This document shows positions 29,136 through 39,000 of a stretch of DNA of 64,000 bases, piece after piece. This stretch comes from Cylindrospermum sp. FACHB-282. Its GTDB lineage: Bacteria; Cyanobacteriota; Cyanobacteriia; Cyanobacteriales; Nostocaceae. Where the stretch lies: contig NZ_JACJRJ010000015.1 in NCBI RefSeq assembly GCF_014697195.1, positions 57,700 to 121,699 on the forward strand, read 5' to 3'. Position numbers and translations under genes: made by a program. Within the stretch, counting starts at the first letter, position 1; every line of letters starts with the position of its first letter. The notes under the pieces were generated by a model, which saw only the letters and a program-made list of their open reading frames with translations, was not told the DNA's origin and did not search any database.

Positions 29136-30500
29136 TGACATACTCCCCGGCGTGAACGCACGGGGATTCTAATTCATAGTTCACAGAAATCCGCTTGCTA
29201 TATCAAGTTTCCTATCAATAGTATTGGTGGTTTTCTCCCTATGCTTTCCCTCTTGCGAGGCAGATCCCTTTTGCCCAAAGGTACTGTTGCTCTGCCATTC
29301 AAATCCTAATATCTTCATACCTTTCTTCAGGATATTAATCGCCGCATTCGTATCACGGCATATTTCAACCCCACAGGATGAGCATGAATGAGTTCTGGTG
29401 CTAAGTGATTTTTTTACTCTATGTCCACAATGGCTACAGTCCTGAGATGTGTAGTTAGGCGATACCGCTACTACTGCTTTATCCCAGATTTTTCCGTAGT
29501 AGTCTAGCCATTGAGTGAACTGATACCAACTAGCGTCAGAAATAGACTTAGCCAAATGGTGATTTTTGACCATGTTCGCAATCTTCAAATCCTCATAGAC
29601 AATCACATCGTTAGAGTGAACTACGCATCGGGCTTGCTTTATAGCCCAATCTTTACGCTGTCTTTGGATTTTAAGATGAACTCTACCTAATCGTTTCCGC
29701 GACCTGTGATAATTGATTGACTGAGGTTTTTTACCTTTAACAAACTTTTTACTCAACCGCTTCTGAGCTTTTTTAAGTCGACCTTCTGACTTTTTCAGAA
29801 ATTGGGGATAAATTACAGCATTATCATTTTGGTCTTTGGTGAAATATTTTAACCCCAAGTCCAATCCAACAACGTTACCAGTGAATTCCCCAACTTCCTT
29901 GCGGTCAGTATCAAAACAGAATTGAGCGTGATAGCCATCTGCTCTTCTGACTACTCGTACACGGTTAATCTTAAGTCTGTGAAGGTCAAGGCGTGTTTCG
30001 TTATTGCAGAATAAAGACAAAGAGCCAACTTGAAATCCATCAGTGAAATTGATGCTCATGCAATCATCTGAAAGTTTCCATCCCGAAACTTTGTACTCTA
30101 CAGAACGACAATGTTTTTGAAATTTCGGATAACCTTTATTTTTTTCCTGCTTTTTGCAACGCTTATAGAAACTAGAGATAGCAGCCCAAGCTCTTTCGGC
30201 ACTGGCTTGACGCGCAGCAGAGTTTAACTTCAAAGCAAAGTCGAATTCGGCTGCTAAGTCTTTGCACAGCTTATATAAGTCAGCTTTACCAACCCCTTGA
30301 TTATCCATCCAATAGCGAACTGCTTTATTTCTAATAAATTGGGCAGCGCGAATGGCATCATCAAGAGCTTGGTATTGCTCCTTAGTCCCCTTTAGTAGCT
30401 TCGCTTCTCTTACTATCATCTGTATATTTTATCATGGAATATTGCAGATAAAATAATATTATAGAATATAAAGCCGTCCTAGAAGGACGGGGCTTTAGAC
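29136..30500 (-). mobile_element. TnpB-only IS element of the IS605/IS1341 type
   Basis: One end, beside the catalase stop, is TTTGACATACTCC followed by a stem (CCCCG-GCGT...ACGC-A-CGGGG) at 29,148-29,168. The other has AAAGCCGTCCTAGAAGGACG then GGGCTTT at 30,471-30,497, also a stem-loop. Only tnpB lies between; no TnpA (Y1 transposase) is present, so the copy is not autonomous. The omega-RNA is expected from the tnpB 3' end, that is around 29,130-29,250. Outer bounds are approximate. Confidence 0.7.
29181..30419 (-). CDS. tnpB: RNA-guided nuclease TnpB (OrfB)
   Basis: 412 residues. RuvC-like catalytic acids: Asp in VGLDLGLKYF, Glu in VIVYEDLKIA and Asp in CRDTNAAIN. The zinc ribbon CSHCGH...CSSCG lies before the last Asp. 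The N-terminal wedge/REC-like part (VREAKLLKGTKEQYQALDDA) is intact, so the protein looks active. TnpB uses an omega-RNA from the element's right end to cut DNA and help retain the element. The C-terminal tail after ILKKG is variable and probably overlaps the omega-RNA sequence. Confidence 0.93.
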   Translation of the reverse strand: MIVREAKLLKGTKEQYQALDDAIRAAQFIRNKAVRYWMDNQGVGKADLYKLCKDLAAEFDFALKLNSAARQASAERAWAAISSFYKRCKKQEKNKGYPKFQKHCRSVEYKVSGWKLSDDCMSINFTDGFQVGSLSLFCNNETRLDLHRLKINRVRVVRRADGYHAQFCFDTDRKEVGEFTGNVVGLDLGLKYFTKDQNDNAVIYPQFLKKSEGRLKKAQKRLSKKFVKGKKPQSINYHRSRKRLGRVHLKIQRQRKDWAIKQARCVVHSNDVIVYEDLKIANMVKNHHLAKSISDASWYQFTQWLDYYGKIWDKAVVAVSPNYTSQDCSHCGHRVKKSLSTRTHSCSSCGVEICRDTNAAINILKKGMKILGFEWQSNSTFGQKGSASQEGKHREKTTNTIDRKLDIASGFL

Positions 30501-30664
30501 CCAATTTTTCGGTAAACTACCCAACGCTGGACTGAGTGCAGTTACGGCGTTGGCTTCTGGTTTCACTAGCCGTAAAACTCGTGTGTGGTAGGGGTTACAT
30601 CTTTTCATCTTGGGAAAGTGACAGAAGAGGAATATGCCCAGCTACTTAACAATAGGTTACCCAC

Positions 30665-31015
30665 TTATTCCTCTAACAATTTCTGCAACAAAGTATAAAT
30701 ATCCGCTCTATCGCCCTCTTTTCGCAGTCCCACACCAACGACTAAAACCAGCACTTGATCAAGTTCTACTTGATAAATAATCCGGTAGCGTTGACCCACA
30801 GCCCTCACACTGCGATAACCCTTAAGCTTGTTAACTAAAGGTTTTCCTTGCTTTTCTGGATCTGTCTTCAGCTTGTCGATGCGTAAGCTTAAAGCTTGCT
30901 GTTGACGTTGATCTTTGATATCTGCCAACATCTCTAATGCTAGAGGTGTTAACCGAATTTCAAACTCTACATTACCTGGTTGCGGTGTATCAGAGTCCAA
31001 GTTTAGCTTTTGCAT
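30665..31015 (-). CDS. RelE/ParE-superfamily toxin
   Basis: 116 residues. The core reads FEIRLTPLALEMLADIKDQ, LKGYRSVRAVGQRYRIIYQVE and a C-terminal strand-helix (LVVGVGLRKEGD, then IYTLLQKL). The Arg-x-Gly-x-Arg-Tyr-Arg-Ile region is the RelE-fold core, suggesting an mRNA interferase. The gene overlaps the antitoxin by 26 bases, so the two are translationally coupled. The N-terminal 15 residues before the core may be trimmed if a later start is used. Confidence 0.9.
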   Translation of the reverse strand: MQKLNLDSDTPQPGNVEFEIRLTPLALEMLADIKDQRQQQALSLRIDKLKTDPEKQGKPLVNKLKGYRSVRAVGQRYRIIYQVELDQVLVLVVGVGLRKEGDRADIYTLLQKLLEE

Positions 31016-31253
31016 CCTTCCAGCTAATGGATTCTCCCCGTTTTCCTTGGGCTATACTCTCCTGTAGCTTATAGGCAAAATCCCGATCAGATAATGTTGC
31101 TAGGGTTTCTAACAAAGATTCATACTGCTCAAAGCTAATTGCTGCCATCACCGGTTTACCATGCTTAGTGATGATTACTGGCTCATCCTTTAACCCATCC
31201 GGTAAATCTAACAGCTGTCGTCGAGCTTCCGTAATGGTGAGGTACTTTGGCAT
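30990..31253 (-). CDS. Phd/YefM-type antitoxin
   Basis: 87 residues. The N-terminal DNA-binding part reads YLTITEARRQLLDLPDGL, then EPVIITKHGKPVMAAISFEQYESLLET, the standard Phd/YefM pattern. The C-terminal 30 residues would wrap the toxin. First gene of the operon. Its start codon is only 4 bases from a perfect inverted repeat, consistent with autorepression by the toxin-antitoxin complex. Confidence 0.9.
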   Translation of the reverse strand: MPKYLTITEARRQLLDLPDGLKDEPVIITKHGKPVMAAISFEQYESLLETLATLSDRDFAYKLQESIAQGKRGESISWKDAKAKLGL

Positions 31254-31256
31254 ATC

Positions 31257-31286
31257 AATAAGTGTACATTTTAGTGTACACTTATT
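31257..31286 (-). promoter_or_regulatory. Operator of the Phd/RelE operon
   Basis: AATAAGTGTACA and its exact complement TGTACACTTATT with a 6-base spacer. It lies 3 bases from the antitoxin start codon. On the minus strand TATAAT (from GATATAATAAGTG) overlaps the outer arm, so bound repressor would block the promoter. Confidence 0.75.
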
Positions 31287-31583
31287 ATATCATTTCGCTC
31301 TATTTTTGCGGTTGACCGTGACTGCTGAAAACGCAACCGACTAGGGAAATAGAGATTGGTAAACAAATTTATGGGAATATTAAGATTTTTTTACAAAAAC
31401 AACATAAATGTTGTTTAAATAGATAGCCGCATCCCCAGCAGTAACTAGGTTTCAGCCACATCGCCTCCTCTACAACCCGCAACAAACCTTATTTTTTCCT
31501 AGCCAGTAGGTTTGAGAAAATCAGAAACGATTTAATTAATCAAGCACTTATAGTTATTTCAGTTGAGAAGGGAGAACACAAAC
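31287..31583. other. chlB upstream region
   Basis: 297 bases between the toxin-antitoxin operator and chlB. No ORF is supported. AGAAGGGAGA (31,566-31,575) is the likely ribosome site for chlB. AT-rich blocks near 31,370-31,420 could hold promoter elements; no clear -10/-35 pair was identified. Confidence 0.4.
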
Positions 31584-33110
31584 ATGAAATTAGCTTACTG
31601 GATGTATGCAGGGCCAGCCCACATCGGCACTTTGCGGATTGCTAGTTCATTTAAAAACGTACATGCAATCATGCACGCTCCCATTGGCGATGACTACTTT
31701 AACGTCATGCGCTCCATGTTATCGCGGGAGAGAAACTTTACCCCGGTGACAACCAGCGTCGTTGACCGCAACGTTTTGGCCCGTGGTTCCCAAGAAAAGG
31801 TGGTAGATAACATCACCCGCAAAGATGCCGAGGAACACCCAGATTTGATTGTTTTAACTCCCACCTGCACTTCCAGCATTTTGCAAGAGGACTTGCACAA
31901 CTTTGTCGAACGGGCGCAGCTGGAAGCGAAAGGGGACGTAATGCTAGCGGATGTGAACCACTACCGCTACAACGAACTACAAGCCGCCGATCGCACTTTA
32001 CATCAAATTGTCCAATACTACATTGAGAAAGCCCGGAAGCGGGGGGAACTACCAGAAGGTAAAACCGAAAAGCCTTCCGTTAACATCATTGGTACTTCCA
32101 CCCTCGGTTTTCACAACAATCACGACTGCACCGAACTCAAACGGCTAATGGCTGATTTGGGGATTGAGGTAAATACTTTAATTCCTGAAGGTGCTTCGGT
32201 GAACGATTTGAAGAAAATGCCGAAAGCTTGGTTTAACTTGATTCCTTACCGTGAACTCGGTTTAGCCACAGCCCAGTACTTACAAGAGCAATTTGGCACA
32301 CCTTATATAGATATTACCCCGATGGGTGTGGTTGAAACAGCCCGTTGTATTCGCAAGATTCAGCAGGTGGTTAACGCCCAAGGTGCGGAAGTTGACTATG
32401 AAGAGTTCATCAATGAGCAAACTCTCCACGTATCTCAAGCGGCTTGGTTCTCTCGTTCTATCGACTGTCAGAACTTGACTGGTAAGAAAGCGGTGGTATT
32501 TGGGGATAATACCCATGCTGCGGCCATGACCAAGATTTTAGCGCGGGAAATGGGGATTCATGTTGTTTGGGCTGGGACTTACTGCAAATATGATGCTGAC
32601 TGGTTCCGCGAACAGGTGAGCGAATATTGCGACGAAGTGCTGATTACAGATGATCATGGCGCAATTGGGGATGCGATCGCCCGCGTTGAACCCTCCGCCA
32701 TCTTCGGTACCCAAATGGAACGCCACGTTGGTAAGCGTTTGGACATTCCCTGCGGCGTCATTGCAGCACCAATCCACGTGCAAAACTTCCCCATTGGTTA
32801 CAAACCATTTATGGGTTACGAAGGCACAAATCAAATCACAGATTTAATCTACAATTCCTTCACTTTAGGAATGGAAGATCACCTCTTAGAAATCTTTGGT
32901 GGACACGACACCAAGGAAGTAATTAGTAGAGGAATTTCTGCTGATTCTGATTTGAATTGGAGCAAAGATGGTCAAGCAGAACTCAACAAAATCCCTGGTT
33001 TTGTGCGCGGTAAAGTGAAGCGCAACACTGAAAAGTTTGCCCGTGAGCGTGGGTTTAAGGAAATTACAACTGAGGTATTGTACGCTGCGAAGGAATCAGT
33101 CGGTGCGTAG
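31584..33110 (+). CDS. chlB: Light-independent protochlorophyllide reductase subunit B
   Basis: 508 residues from the ATG at 31,584; a TTG 21 bases earlier is less likely. ChlB pairs with ChlN to form the nitrogenase-like catalytic component. With ChlL it reduces protochlorophyllide to chlorophyllide in the dark. Features are the N-terminal [20 protein letters not shown], the substrate and cluster region with [16 protein letters not shown], and the C-terminal domain ending in [17 protein letters not shown]. It is separate from chlL and chlN, as in some cyanobacteria. A terminator follows. Confidence 0.97.
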   Translation: MKLAYWMYAGPAHIGTLRIASSFKNVHAIMHAPIGDDYFNVMRSMLSRERNFTPVTTSVVDRNVLARGSQEKVVDNITRKDAEEHPDLIVLTPTCTSSILQEDLHNFVERAQLEAKGDVMLADVNHYRYNELQAADRTLHQIVQYYIEKARKRGELPEGKTEKPSVNIIGTSTLGFHNNHDCTELKRLMADLGIEVNTLIPEGASVNDLKKMPKAWFNLIPYRELGLATAQYLQEQFGTPYIDITPMGVVETARCIRKIQQVVNAQGAEVDYEEFINEQTLHVSQAAWFSRSIDCQNLTGKKAVVFGDNTHAAAMTKILAREMGIHVVWAGTYCKYDADWFREQVSEYCDEVLITDDHGAIGDAIARVEPSAIFGTQMERHVGKRLDIPCGVIAAPIHVQNFPIGYKPFMGYEGTNQITDLIYNSFTLGMEDHLLEIFGGHDTKEVISRGISADSDLNWSKDGQAELNKIPGFVRGKVKRNTEKFARERGFKEITTEVLYAAKESVGA

Positions 33111-33147
33111 ATTTACGGTTAACTATTAGCTTTAAGCAGATTATGAT

Positions 33148-33186
33148 ATAAGAGTACTCTTTTTTGAGCTACTCTTATTTTTTTAT
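33148..33186 (+). terminator. Rho-independent terminator after chlB
   Basis: ATAAGAGTA (33,148-33,156) pairs with TACTCTTAT (33,170-33,178). A run of T's follows (TTTTTTTATTG). It lies 38 bases after the chlB stop. Confidence 0.75.
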
Positions 33187-33212
33187 TGTGTTTAAACCAT
33201 ATATAAAAGTCT

Positions 33213-33917
33213 ATGAATGACAGAGAGTTAAGCCAATGGATTCAAATCAAATTTGGTATTGTTCCACAGGAATTAAGCAAATATAGAAGAGCAATTACCA
33301 CTAGACAATATGAAGTTCTGGAATTTTTTGGAGATTCGATACTAGGGTTTTTAGTATCCGAATATTTAATAAAACATTATTCTGTAGATCAACCAGGATG
33401 GTTTACTCAAGTTAGGTCTCAACTTGTAGAAGACAAAAATTTAGCTCTTATAGCTCAACAAATCAACCTCAGTTCAATAGTAATTATTCCGAGTACAAGC
33501 ATTAGACAACAAATTACTGACAGAGTACTAGCTGATATTTTAGAAGCATTAATAGGAGCAATTTATCTAGATCAAGGACTAGATAAATGTAGAGAAATTG
33601 TCTCTAAATTACTGGATTTTAATAAAATCAGGAATCCCTACACAACAAATAATTATAACCATGTAGAAACAAGTAGTCTAAATATAGAAAATCCTATTTC
33701 TACATTACAAGAATTGCTAGCCAAATACGGAATTTCTCCACCAGACTATTTTGATATAGAACAAAAGGGTCAAGCTCATACACCAATATTTACTATCAGA
33801 GCTAGTTGTAACTTTAGAGGAAAATATTTAAAAGCAGATGGAATTGGTCGTTCAAAAAAAGAAGCCAAGAAAGACGCTTCAGAAAAGCTACTTTTGCTAG
33901 TATTAAAATGTCAATAA
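33213..33917 (+). CDS. RNase III family endoribonuclease
   Basis: 234 residues. The catalytic signature is intact: Glu34, Glu37 and Asp41 in YEVLEFFGDSILGF, and Asp108/Glu111 in ADILEALIGAIYLD, spaced as in E. coli Rnc. The C-terminal double-stranded-RNA-binding domain runs from NPISTLQELLAKYG to AKKDASEKLLLL. The N-terminal helix that normally carries AFTHRS-type residues is reduced, and the gene is clearly more AT-rich than chlB. This suggests an accessory paralogue rather than the main rnc. Its target is unknown. Confidence 0.88.
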   Translation: MNDRELSQWIQIKFGIVPQELSKYRRAITTRQYEVLEFFGDSILGFLVSEYLIKHYSVDQPGWFTQVRSQLVEDKNLALIAQQINLSSIVIIPSTSIRQQITDRVLADILEALIGAIYLDQGLDKCREIVSKLLDFNKIRNPYTTNNYNHVETSSLNIENPISTLQELLAKYGISPPDYFDIEQKGQAHTPIFTIRASCNFRGKYLKADGIGRSKKEAKKDASEKLLLLVLKCQ

Positions 33918-33937
33918 AACCATACAGAATTAGCCAG

Positions 33938-33972
33938 TAGGTTGGGTTGAACAAAGTGAAACCCAACATTTA
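33938..33972. repeat. Short dispersed GTTGGGTT inverted repeat
   Basis: GGTTGGGTT with AACCCAAC downstream (TAGGTTGGGTTGAACAAAG, TGAAACCCAAC). It is related to the longer copy at 39,338-39,414. Noncoding, located between the RNase III gene and the DUF4926-like gene. Confidence 0.5.
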
Positions 33973-34012
33973 GATATAATGCTTAACTGATAGGTCACAG
34001 GAGAATTAAACA

Positions 34013-34264
34013 ATGACAACAGCTAGCTTATTTCAGTGGGTAGAACTGAAGCAGGATGTTCCTAACAGCCTTGTAAAAGCTGGCAATAGGGGAGTTGTGT
34101 TAGATCATGTAAATCCTACCAAAACTCAGCCAGAGCCAGGATATATTCTAGAAGTTTTTCAAGATAGTGAAAGTCTAGATGTTGTTTCTGTCCCTATCTC
34201 CTGGGTTAACCCTCTACCTGAAGCCTGGGGAAGTGCAGAACATGATACAAGACAGACAGCTTAA
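34013..34264 (+). CDS. Small DUF4926-like protein
   Basis: 83 residues. The pattern LKQDVPNSLVKAGNRGVVLDHV..PGYILEVFQD resembles DUF4926 proteins, small beta-rich modules often next to toxin-antitoxin-type or short orphan genes. The function of the family is unknown. It has a GGAG-like ribosome site and is 36 bases upstream of the antitoxin gene, so it may share its transcript. The domain assignment is by eye only. Confidence 0.6.
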   Translation: MTTASLFQWVELKQDVPNSLVKAGNRGVVLDHVNPTKTQPEPGYILEVFQDSESLDVVSVPISWVNPLPEAWGSAEHDTRQTA

Positions 34265-34300
34265 AGCAAAATCAACCGCAGCATTAGGAAAAATCCCACC

Positions 34301-34588
34301 ATGTCCCACCAGACAAACTTGACTGATGCTCGTAACAACCTATCTGAACTCTGCGAACAAGTAATTACAGATAGAGAAGTGGTGATTATTACCCGACAAG
34401 ACGGTGAAAACGTCGCCCTAATTGCTGCTGATGAACTAGATAGTTTATTGGAAACAACTTATTTACTTCGCTCACCTAAAAATGCAGCACGTCTGTTAAC
34501 TGCTTTAGAAAGAGGAAAATCTAGAACTTTAAAACCGCAAAATATCAACGAATTATGTCAGGAGTTGGGAATTGACGAAGAAGGATAA
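34301..34588 (+). CDS. Phd/YefM-type antitoxin (second copy)
   Basis: 95 residues. NLTDARNNLSELCEQVITDREVVIITRQDGENVALIAADELDSLLETTYLL is a textbook Phd/YefM N-terminus. The usual partner would be a RelE/YoeB toxin, but the next ORF does not resemble one. The C-terminal tail is NAARLLTALERGKSRTLKPQNI. It may be an orphan antitoxin or may pair with the unknown downstream gene. Confidence 0.85.
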   Translation: MSHQTNLTDARNNLSELCEQVITDREVVIITRQDGENVALIAADELDSLLETTYLLRSPKNAARLLTALERGKSRTLKPQNINELCQELGIDEEG

Positions 34589-34607
34589 AGCAGAAAAAAT
34601 CAAACTC

Positions 34608-34907
34608 ATGGCTGATTATGGATGTTATCCGCTATGGTGGGCAAGTTCTGATAAAGTTGGAAATATTGACCCGGAAATATTGCCATTAAGTAAAGAAACT
34701 ATTACCCGTTTAGAAAAATGGGAAGAAATTTTTAATGCAAAATTGAACTGGGAAGATCCTGCTAACTCACCAGGTTTCAGTGCTGAAGAAGAAGCGGCTT
34801 TTGAGGAAGAAGGAATTAGTCTTTGGAAGCAACTGCAAAAAGAACTTGCACCTAATTATGAAATTCTTTATTTCAGTGAGTCATTACGCAAAGTTGTAAA
34901 TCATTAA
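34608..34907 (+). CDS. Unknown acidic protein downstream of the antitoxin
   Basis: 99 residues from the ATG at 34,608. A TTG at 34,572 would overlap the antitoxin end. The sequence has a Trp-rich start (YGCYPLWWASSDKVGN), a Glu-rich middle (EEEAAFEEEGISLWKQL) and no known toxin motif. It is adjacent to the Phd-type antitoxin and has good coding character. It resembles cyanobacterial hypothetical proteins; a role as an atypical toxin or as an immunity-like companion cannot be judged. Confidence 0.55.
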   Translation: MADYGCYPLWWASSDKVGNIDPEILPLSKETITRLEKWEEIFNAKLNWEDPANSPGFSAEEEAAFEEEGISLWKQLQKELAPNYEILYFSESLRKVVNH

Positions 34908-34910
34908 AAA

Positions 34911-35525
34911 TATTAATTCGTGCGTTAGGGAACGCACCCTAGAGGATTGAGATTTATAAACTAATGAAAAATCAAGGTTTTTAACCCACGGAGGTGGGTT
35001 TTGTTTGTGTAGCCGCGATTTGCAATCGCCCATTTAATTAATAAAAATTGAAAATATTAATTCGTGCGTTAGGGAACGCACCCTACAGGATTGAGGTTTA
35101 TCAACTAATGAAAAATTCGAGGTTTTTAACCCACGGAGGTGGGTTTTGTCTGTGTAGACGCGATTTCTAATCGCCCATTTAATTAATAAAAATTGAAAAT
35201 ATTAATTCGTGCGTTAGGGAACCCACCCTACAGGATTGAGGTTTATCAACTAATGAAAAATTCGAGGTTTTTAACCCACGGAGGTGGGTTTTGTCTGTGT
35301 AGACGCGATTTCTAATCGCCCATTTAATTAATAAAAATTGAAAATATTAATTCGTGCGTTAGGGAACCCACCCTACAGGATTGAGGTTTATCAACTAATG
35401 AAAAATTCGAGGTTTTTAACCCACGGAGGTGGGTTTTGTTTGTGTAGACGCGATTTCTAATCGCCCATTTAATTAATAAAAATTGAAAATATTAATTCGT
35501 GCGTTAGGGAACGCACCCTACAGGA
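34911..35525. repeat. 145-bp tandem repeat, four copies plus a partial fifth
   Basis: The unit starts TATTAATTCGTGCGTTAGGG at 34,911, 35,055, 35,200, 35,345 and 35,490, giving periods of 144, 145, 145 and 145. Each copy has AACCCAC-GGA-GGTGGGTT (a terminator-like stem), GCGATTTCTAATCGC, and GTGCGTTAGGGAACGCAC-type sequence. The copies differ by a few bases: copy 1 is the most divergent, and the later copies are nearly identical. Noncoding; it lies upstream of the replication-protein gene. Confidence 0.85.
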
Positions 35526-36056
35526 ATTTCTCTCTTCCCTTCGTGTCCTTCGCGTTCTTTGTGGTTTGTTAAAAAAATAATCAACGAAGCGAGAAAACCC
35601 AAAATGCTATCTAGTTTTAGGTGAATCGACAACGAAGCATTGAAAAGATGTGGACAATAACACAATCTTGAGGATACTTTATTATCTCAGATTAAAATCA
35701 GACCAGCGATATATATTTGTAATACTTCTAAAAAGTTTTAGTTATTTTTGTTACATTTGTCCAGATGGCTATTACACCTTGACAAAATCTGCTGTTTAAA
35801 GCTAGCAGTACATTTCTACTATTTACTAAAAGATAAAAATACTGATAAATAAAACTTTATAGCGCATAAATATTACAATAGGAACCTATCACATCCGCCA
35901 TTCAACAGCCGAAATAACCTATTTGTGTGTTAACCGAAGTATATCACACAACGATGTAACAAAAGCATCATGCCAATATGACCAATTTTTTATTAAAAAA
36001 TCAGAAAATGCGTGCTAAGGTTTTAACTTCATTGTCTTCCCTTAGCGCCTCAGCCC
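35526..36056. other. AT-rich gap upstream of the replication-protein gene
   Basis: 530 bases with no supported ORF. TTGTGTG...CACACAA (inverted, near 35,921-35,949) and short AT-rich runs lie close to the start of the CyRepA1-type gene. On plasmids an origin would be expected near the rep gene, so this is the place to look; nothing decisive is seen. Confidence 0.35.
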
Positions 36057-39000
36057 ATGCATCTGCATTATTTACACCCCCAACACCTTGAAGAATTAGT
36101 CAAGAGTAGTGGTATAGATTTACACTTGAGCCAACTTAATTTTAAATCGCTCCAAGGGGCAAATGCCTATGAATACTTGCTGATTTCTGAACAACTCCCC
36201 CGCACCAACACCGGAATGGTGAAAAGTGGGTGGTTGCAGCGTTATGCTCATATTACAGAAGGTGGTTGGTGGTGTTCTGGACTAGACCCCCTAAATAATT
36301 GGCAAATGATGGAATGGGGATGCTTTAAGCCAAGCCAACCCCGACAAAATCAAAATGGCAAATCTATTAAATACGAACATCCTCCCAGCACACCAACACG
36401 GGTGTTTTGTCTGCGGGTAACGCTGCAAATTTGGCAGCAAATCGCCCAACGTTACAATTTAGCCATACCTGAAAATATCACCGTTTCTGCTGATGGGGAA
36501 GCGGAAGGTTTTTGGCAATGGGTGATGGAAAATAACATCGCCCTCATCATCTGCGAGGGTGTGAAAAAAGCGGCAACACTGTTAACACAAGGATATGCAG
36601 CAATTGCTATTCCGGGAATTACCAGCGGTTACCGAGTTGTTAAAGATGAATTTGGCAAAATTACCCGTCGTCAACTGATACCTGATTTAGCTGTTTTCGC
36701 TATAACAAACCGCAGCTTTTATATCTGCTTTGATTTTGAAACTCAAGCTAAGAAAATTGCCGCCGTCAATAATGCCATTTCCCAACTGGGTTGTTTATTC
36801 CAGCAGAAAAGTTGCCCTGTGAAAGTTATTGAACTTCCAGGGATGGAAAAAGGTGTTGATGAATTTATTGTTAGCAAAGGGGCAAGTAGTTTTGAAAAAA
36901 TCTATCGCCAAAGTGTTGATTTAGAAGTTTACCTTGCCCAAACTAAACCCCATAATGAGTTAACTATTCCCGCTGCGCTTACCGTCAACTGTGCTTATTT
37001 AGAAGAGATTCGTTTCCCTACATCTGGATTAGTGGGAGTTAAATCAGCAAAAGGAACAGGTAAAACTACAGGACTGCAAACTGTTGTTAAGCAAGCGAAA
37101 AGCAGAAATCAGCCAGTTTTATTAATTACTCACAGAATTCTGTTGGGGCGATTTTTGTGTGAAAAGATTGGGATTAATTGGGGGATAGGTAAAGAACAAT
37201 GGTTTTTGGAAGATGAACCCACATTACCGATTACAAAATTTCAATTACCCATTACAAAATCTTTTGGTTTGTGCGTTGATTCGATTTGGAGACTTAACCC
37301 AGAAGATTGGCATGGGGCGATAGTTATTTTAGATGAAGTTGAGCAATCTTTGTGGCATTTACTGAATAGTGAGACTTGTAAACAAAAGCGTGTCAAAATT
37401 CTCAGGGTATTTCAACAACTTATTTCTACAGTTTTGACAACTGGGGGGTTAGTAATTGCCCAAGATGCTGATTTATCAGATGTTTCTTTGGAATATTTGC
37501 AGGGTTTAGCAGGAATTAAATTAACGCCTTGGGTACTTGTTAATCAGTGGAAACCTGAGCAAGGTTGGGATGTGACGTTTTATGATTCACCGAACCCAAC
37601 GCCGCTAATTCATCAATTGGAATTGGATTTACTTGCAGGACGCAAATGTTATGTAACTACCGATAGTCGCACTGGAAGGTATAGTTGTGAAACTATCGAA
37701 GGTTATTTAAAGGAGCGTTTACAAAAGTTGCGGCGGCAGTTTCCTAATACTCTGGTAGTTAGTAGCCACACTACTAATACACCTGGTCATGCTGCGGTTG
37801 ATTTTATAGCAGCTATTAATCAAAAAATTACTGAATATGATACTGTTTTTGTTACGCCTAGCTTAGGTACGGGTATTAGTATTGATGTCCAACATTTTGA
37901 CCGGGTTTATGGGATTTTTCAAGGGGTAATTTCTGACTCAGAAGCACGTCAAGCTTTAGCCAGAGTGCGGGATGATGTGCCGCGTGTTGTCTGGTGTGCT
38001 AAACGCGGTATTGGTTTAATTGGTAGTGGTAGTACAAATTATCGCTTGTTGTCTTATTGGTATCAAGAAAATCAAAAAGAAAATTTAGCTTTGCTCAGTC
38101 CTCTACATAAAATAGATGTGGATTTACCTTTAGTTTATGACCCAATTCATTTAAGAACTTGGGCAAAGTTATCAGCGAGAGTAAATGCTTCTATTCGCCT
38201 TTACCGTCAATCAATGCAAGATGGTTTAATTACTGATGGGCATCAAATTTGGATGCGGAGTAATGCTGTTCACAATAATATTATTAGAGATTTACGTCTG
38301 GCGTTTTTTGCGGCAGACCCCCAAGATGTAGCAACCCGCAAAAGGTTAATATTAGAAATTGTCAAAGTCCAGAAAGATTGGTCAGAAAATCGTCAAAAAG
38401 CTAAAGAAATTAAACGCAAAATTAAAGATATTAAGCAGCAAAATCAATTAGCGGCGGCGACTGCTGTGGCTCAGGCTAGGGATATTGATTATGTGGAATA
38501 TGAGCAGTTTTTAGCTAAACATTCTCTCAGTGATGGAGAACGCAATCAAATTAATAAATATATTTTGAGACAACGGTATGGCGTTGAAGTTACTCCTTTG
38601 CTGAAGTTGCAGGATGATAAAAGATATTATGGACAATTGTTAACCCACTATTATCTGACTCATGAAAGTGAGTATTTTTATGTTAGAGATCAGCAAGAAT
38701 GGCATCAGCAATTGTCTTGGGGTGATGGTAAGGTTTTTCTGCCAGATTTAAAAACTTATACTCTGAAGGTTGAGGCAATGATAGCATTGGGAATGCTGCA
38801 ATTTTTGGAGTTGGGCAGAGTATTTAAGGAAGAGGATGCTGATTTAATTTGGCTGAAAAATGCTGCTGTTCAGAGTAGTAAACACATTAAAAGGGCGCTG
38901 GGAATTGATTTGGTAAGGGGTAAGGAAAGTGTTTCGGGTATTAAAATTCTCAGCCGATTGTTAAGTTTGTTGGGTTTGAAGCTGAAGCAGGTAAATGAGG

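Noticed and set aside
34911..35525. Possible CRISPR array
   Set aside because: The repeated unit is 145 bases with no unique spacers between short direct repeats; all parts of the unit recur.
35921..35949. Replication origin next to the Rep gene
   Set aside because: A short TTGTGTG/CACACAA inverted repeat is present, but there are no iterons, DnaA boxes or strong AT-rich unwinding pattern to support an origin call.
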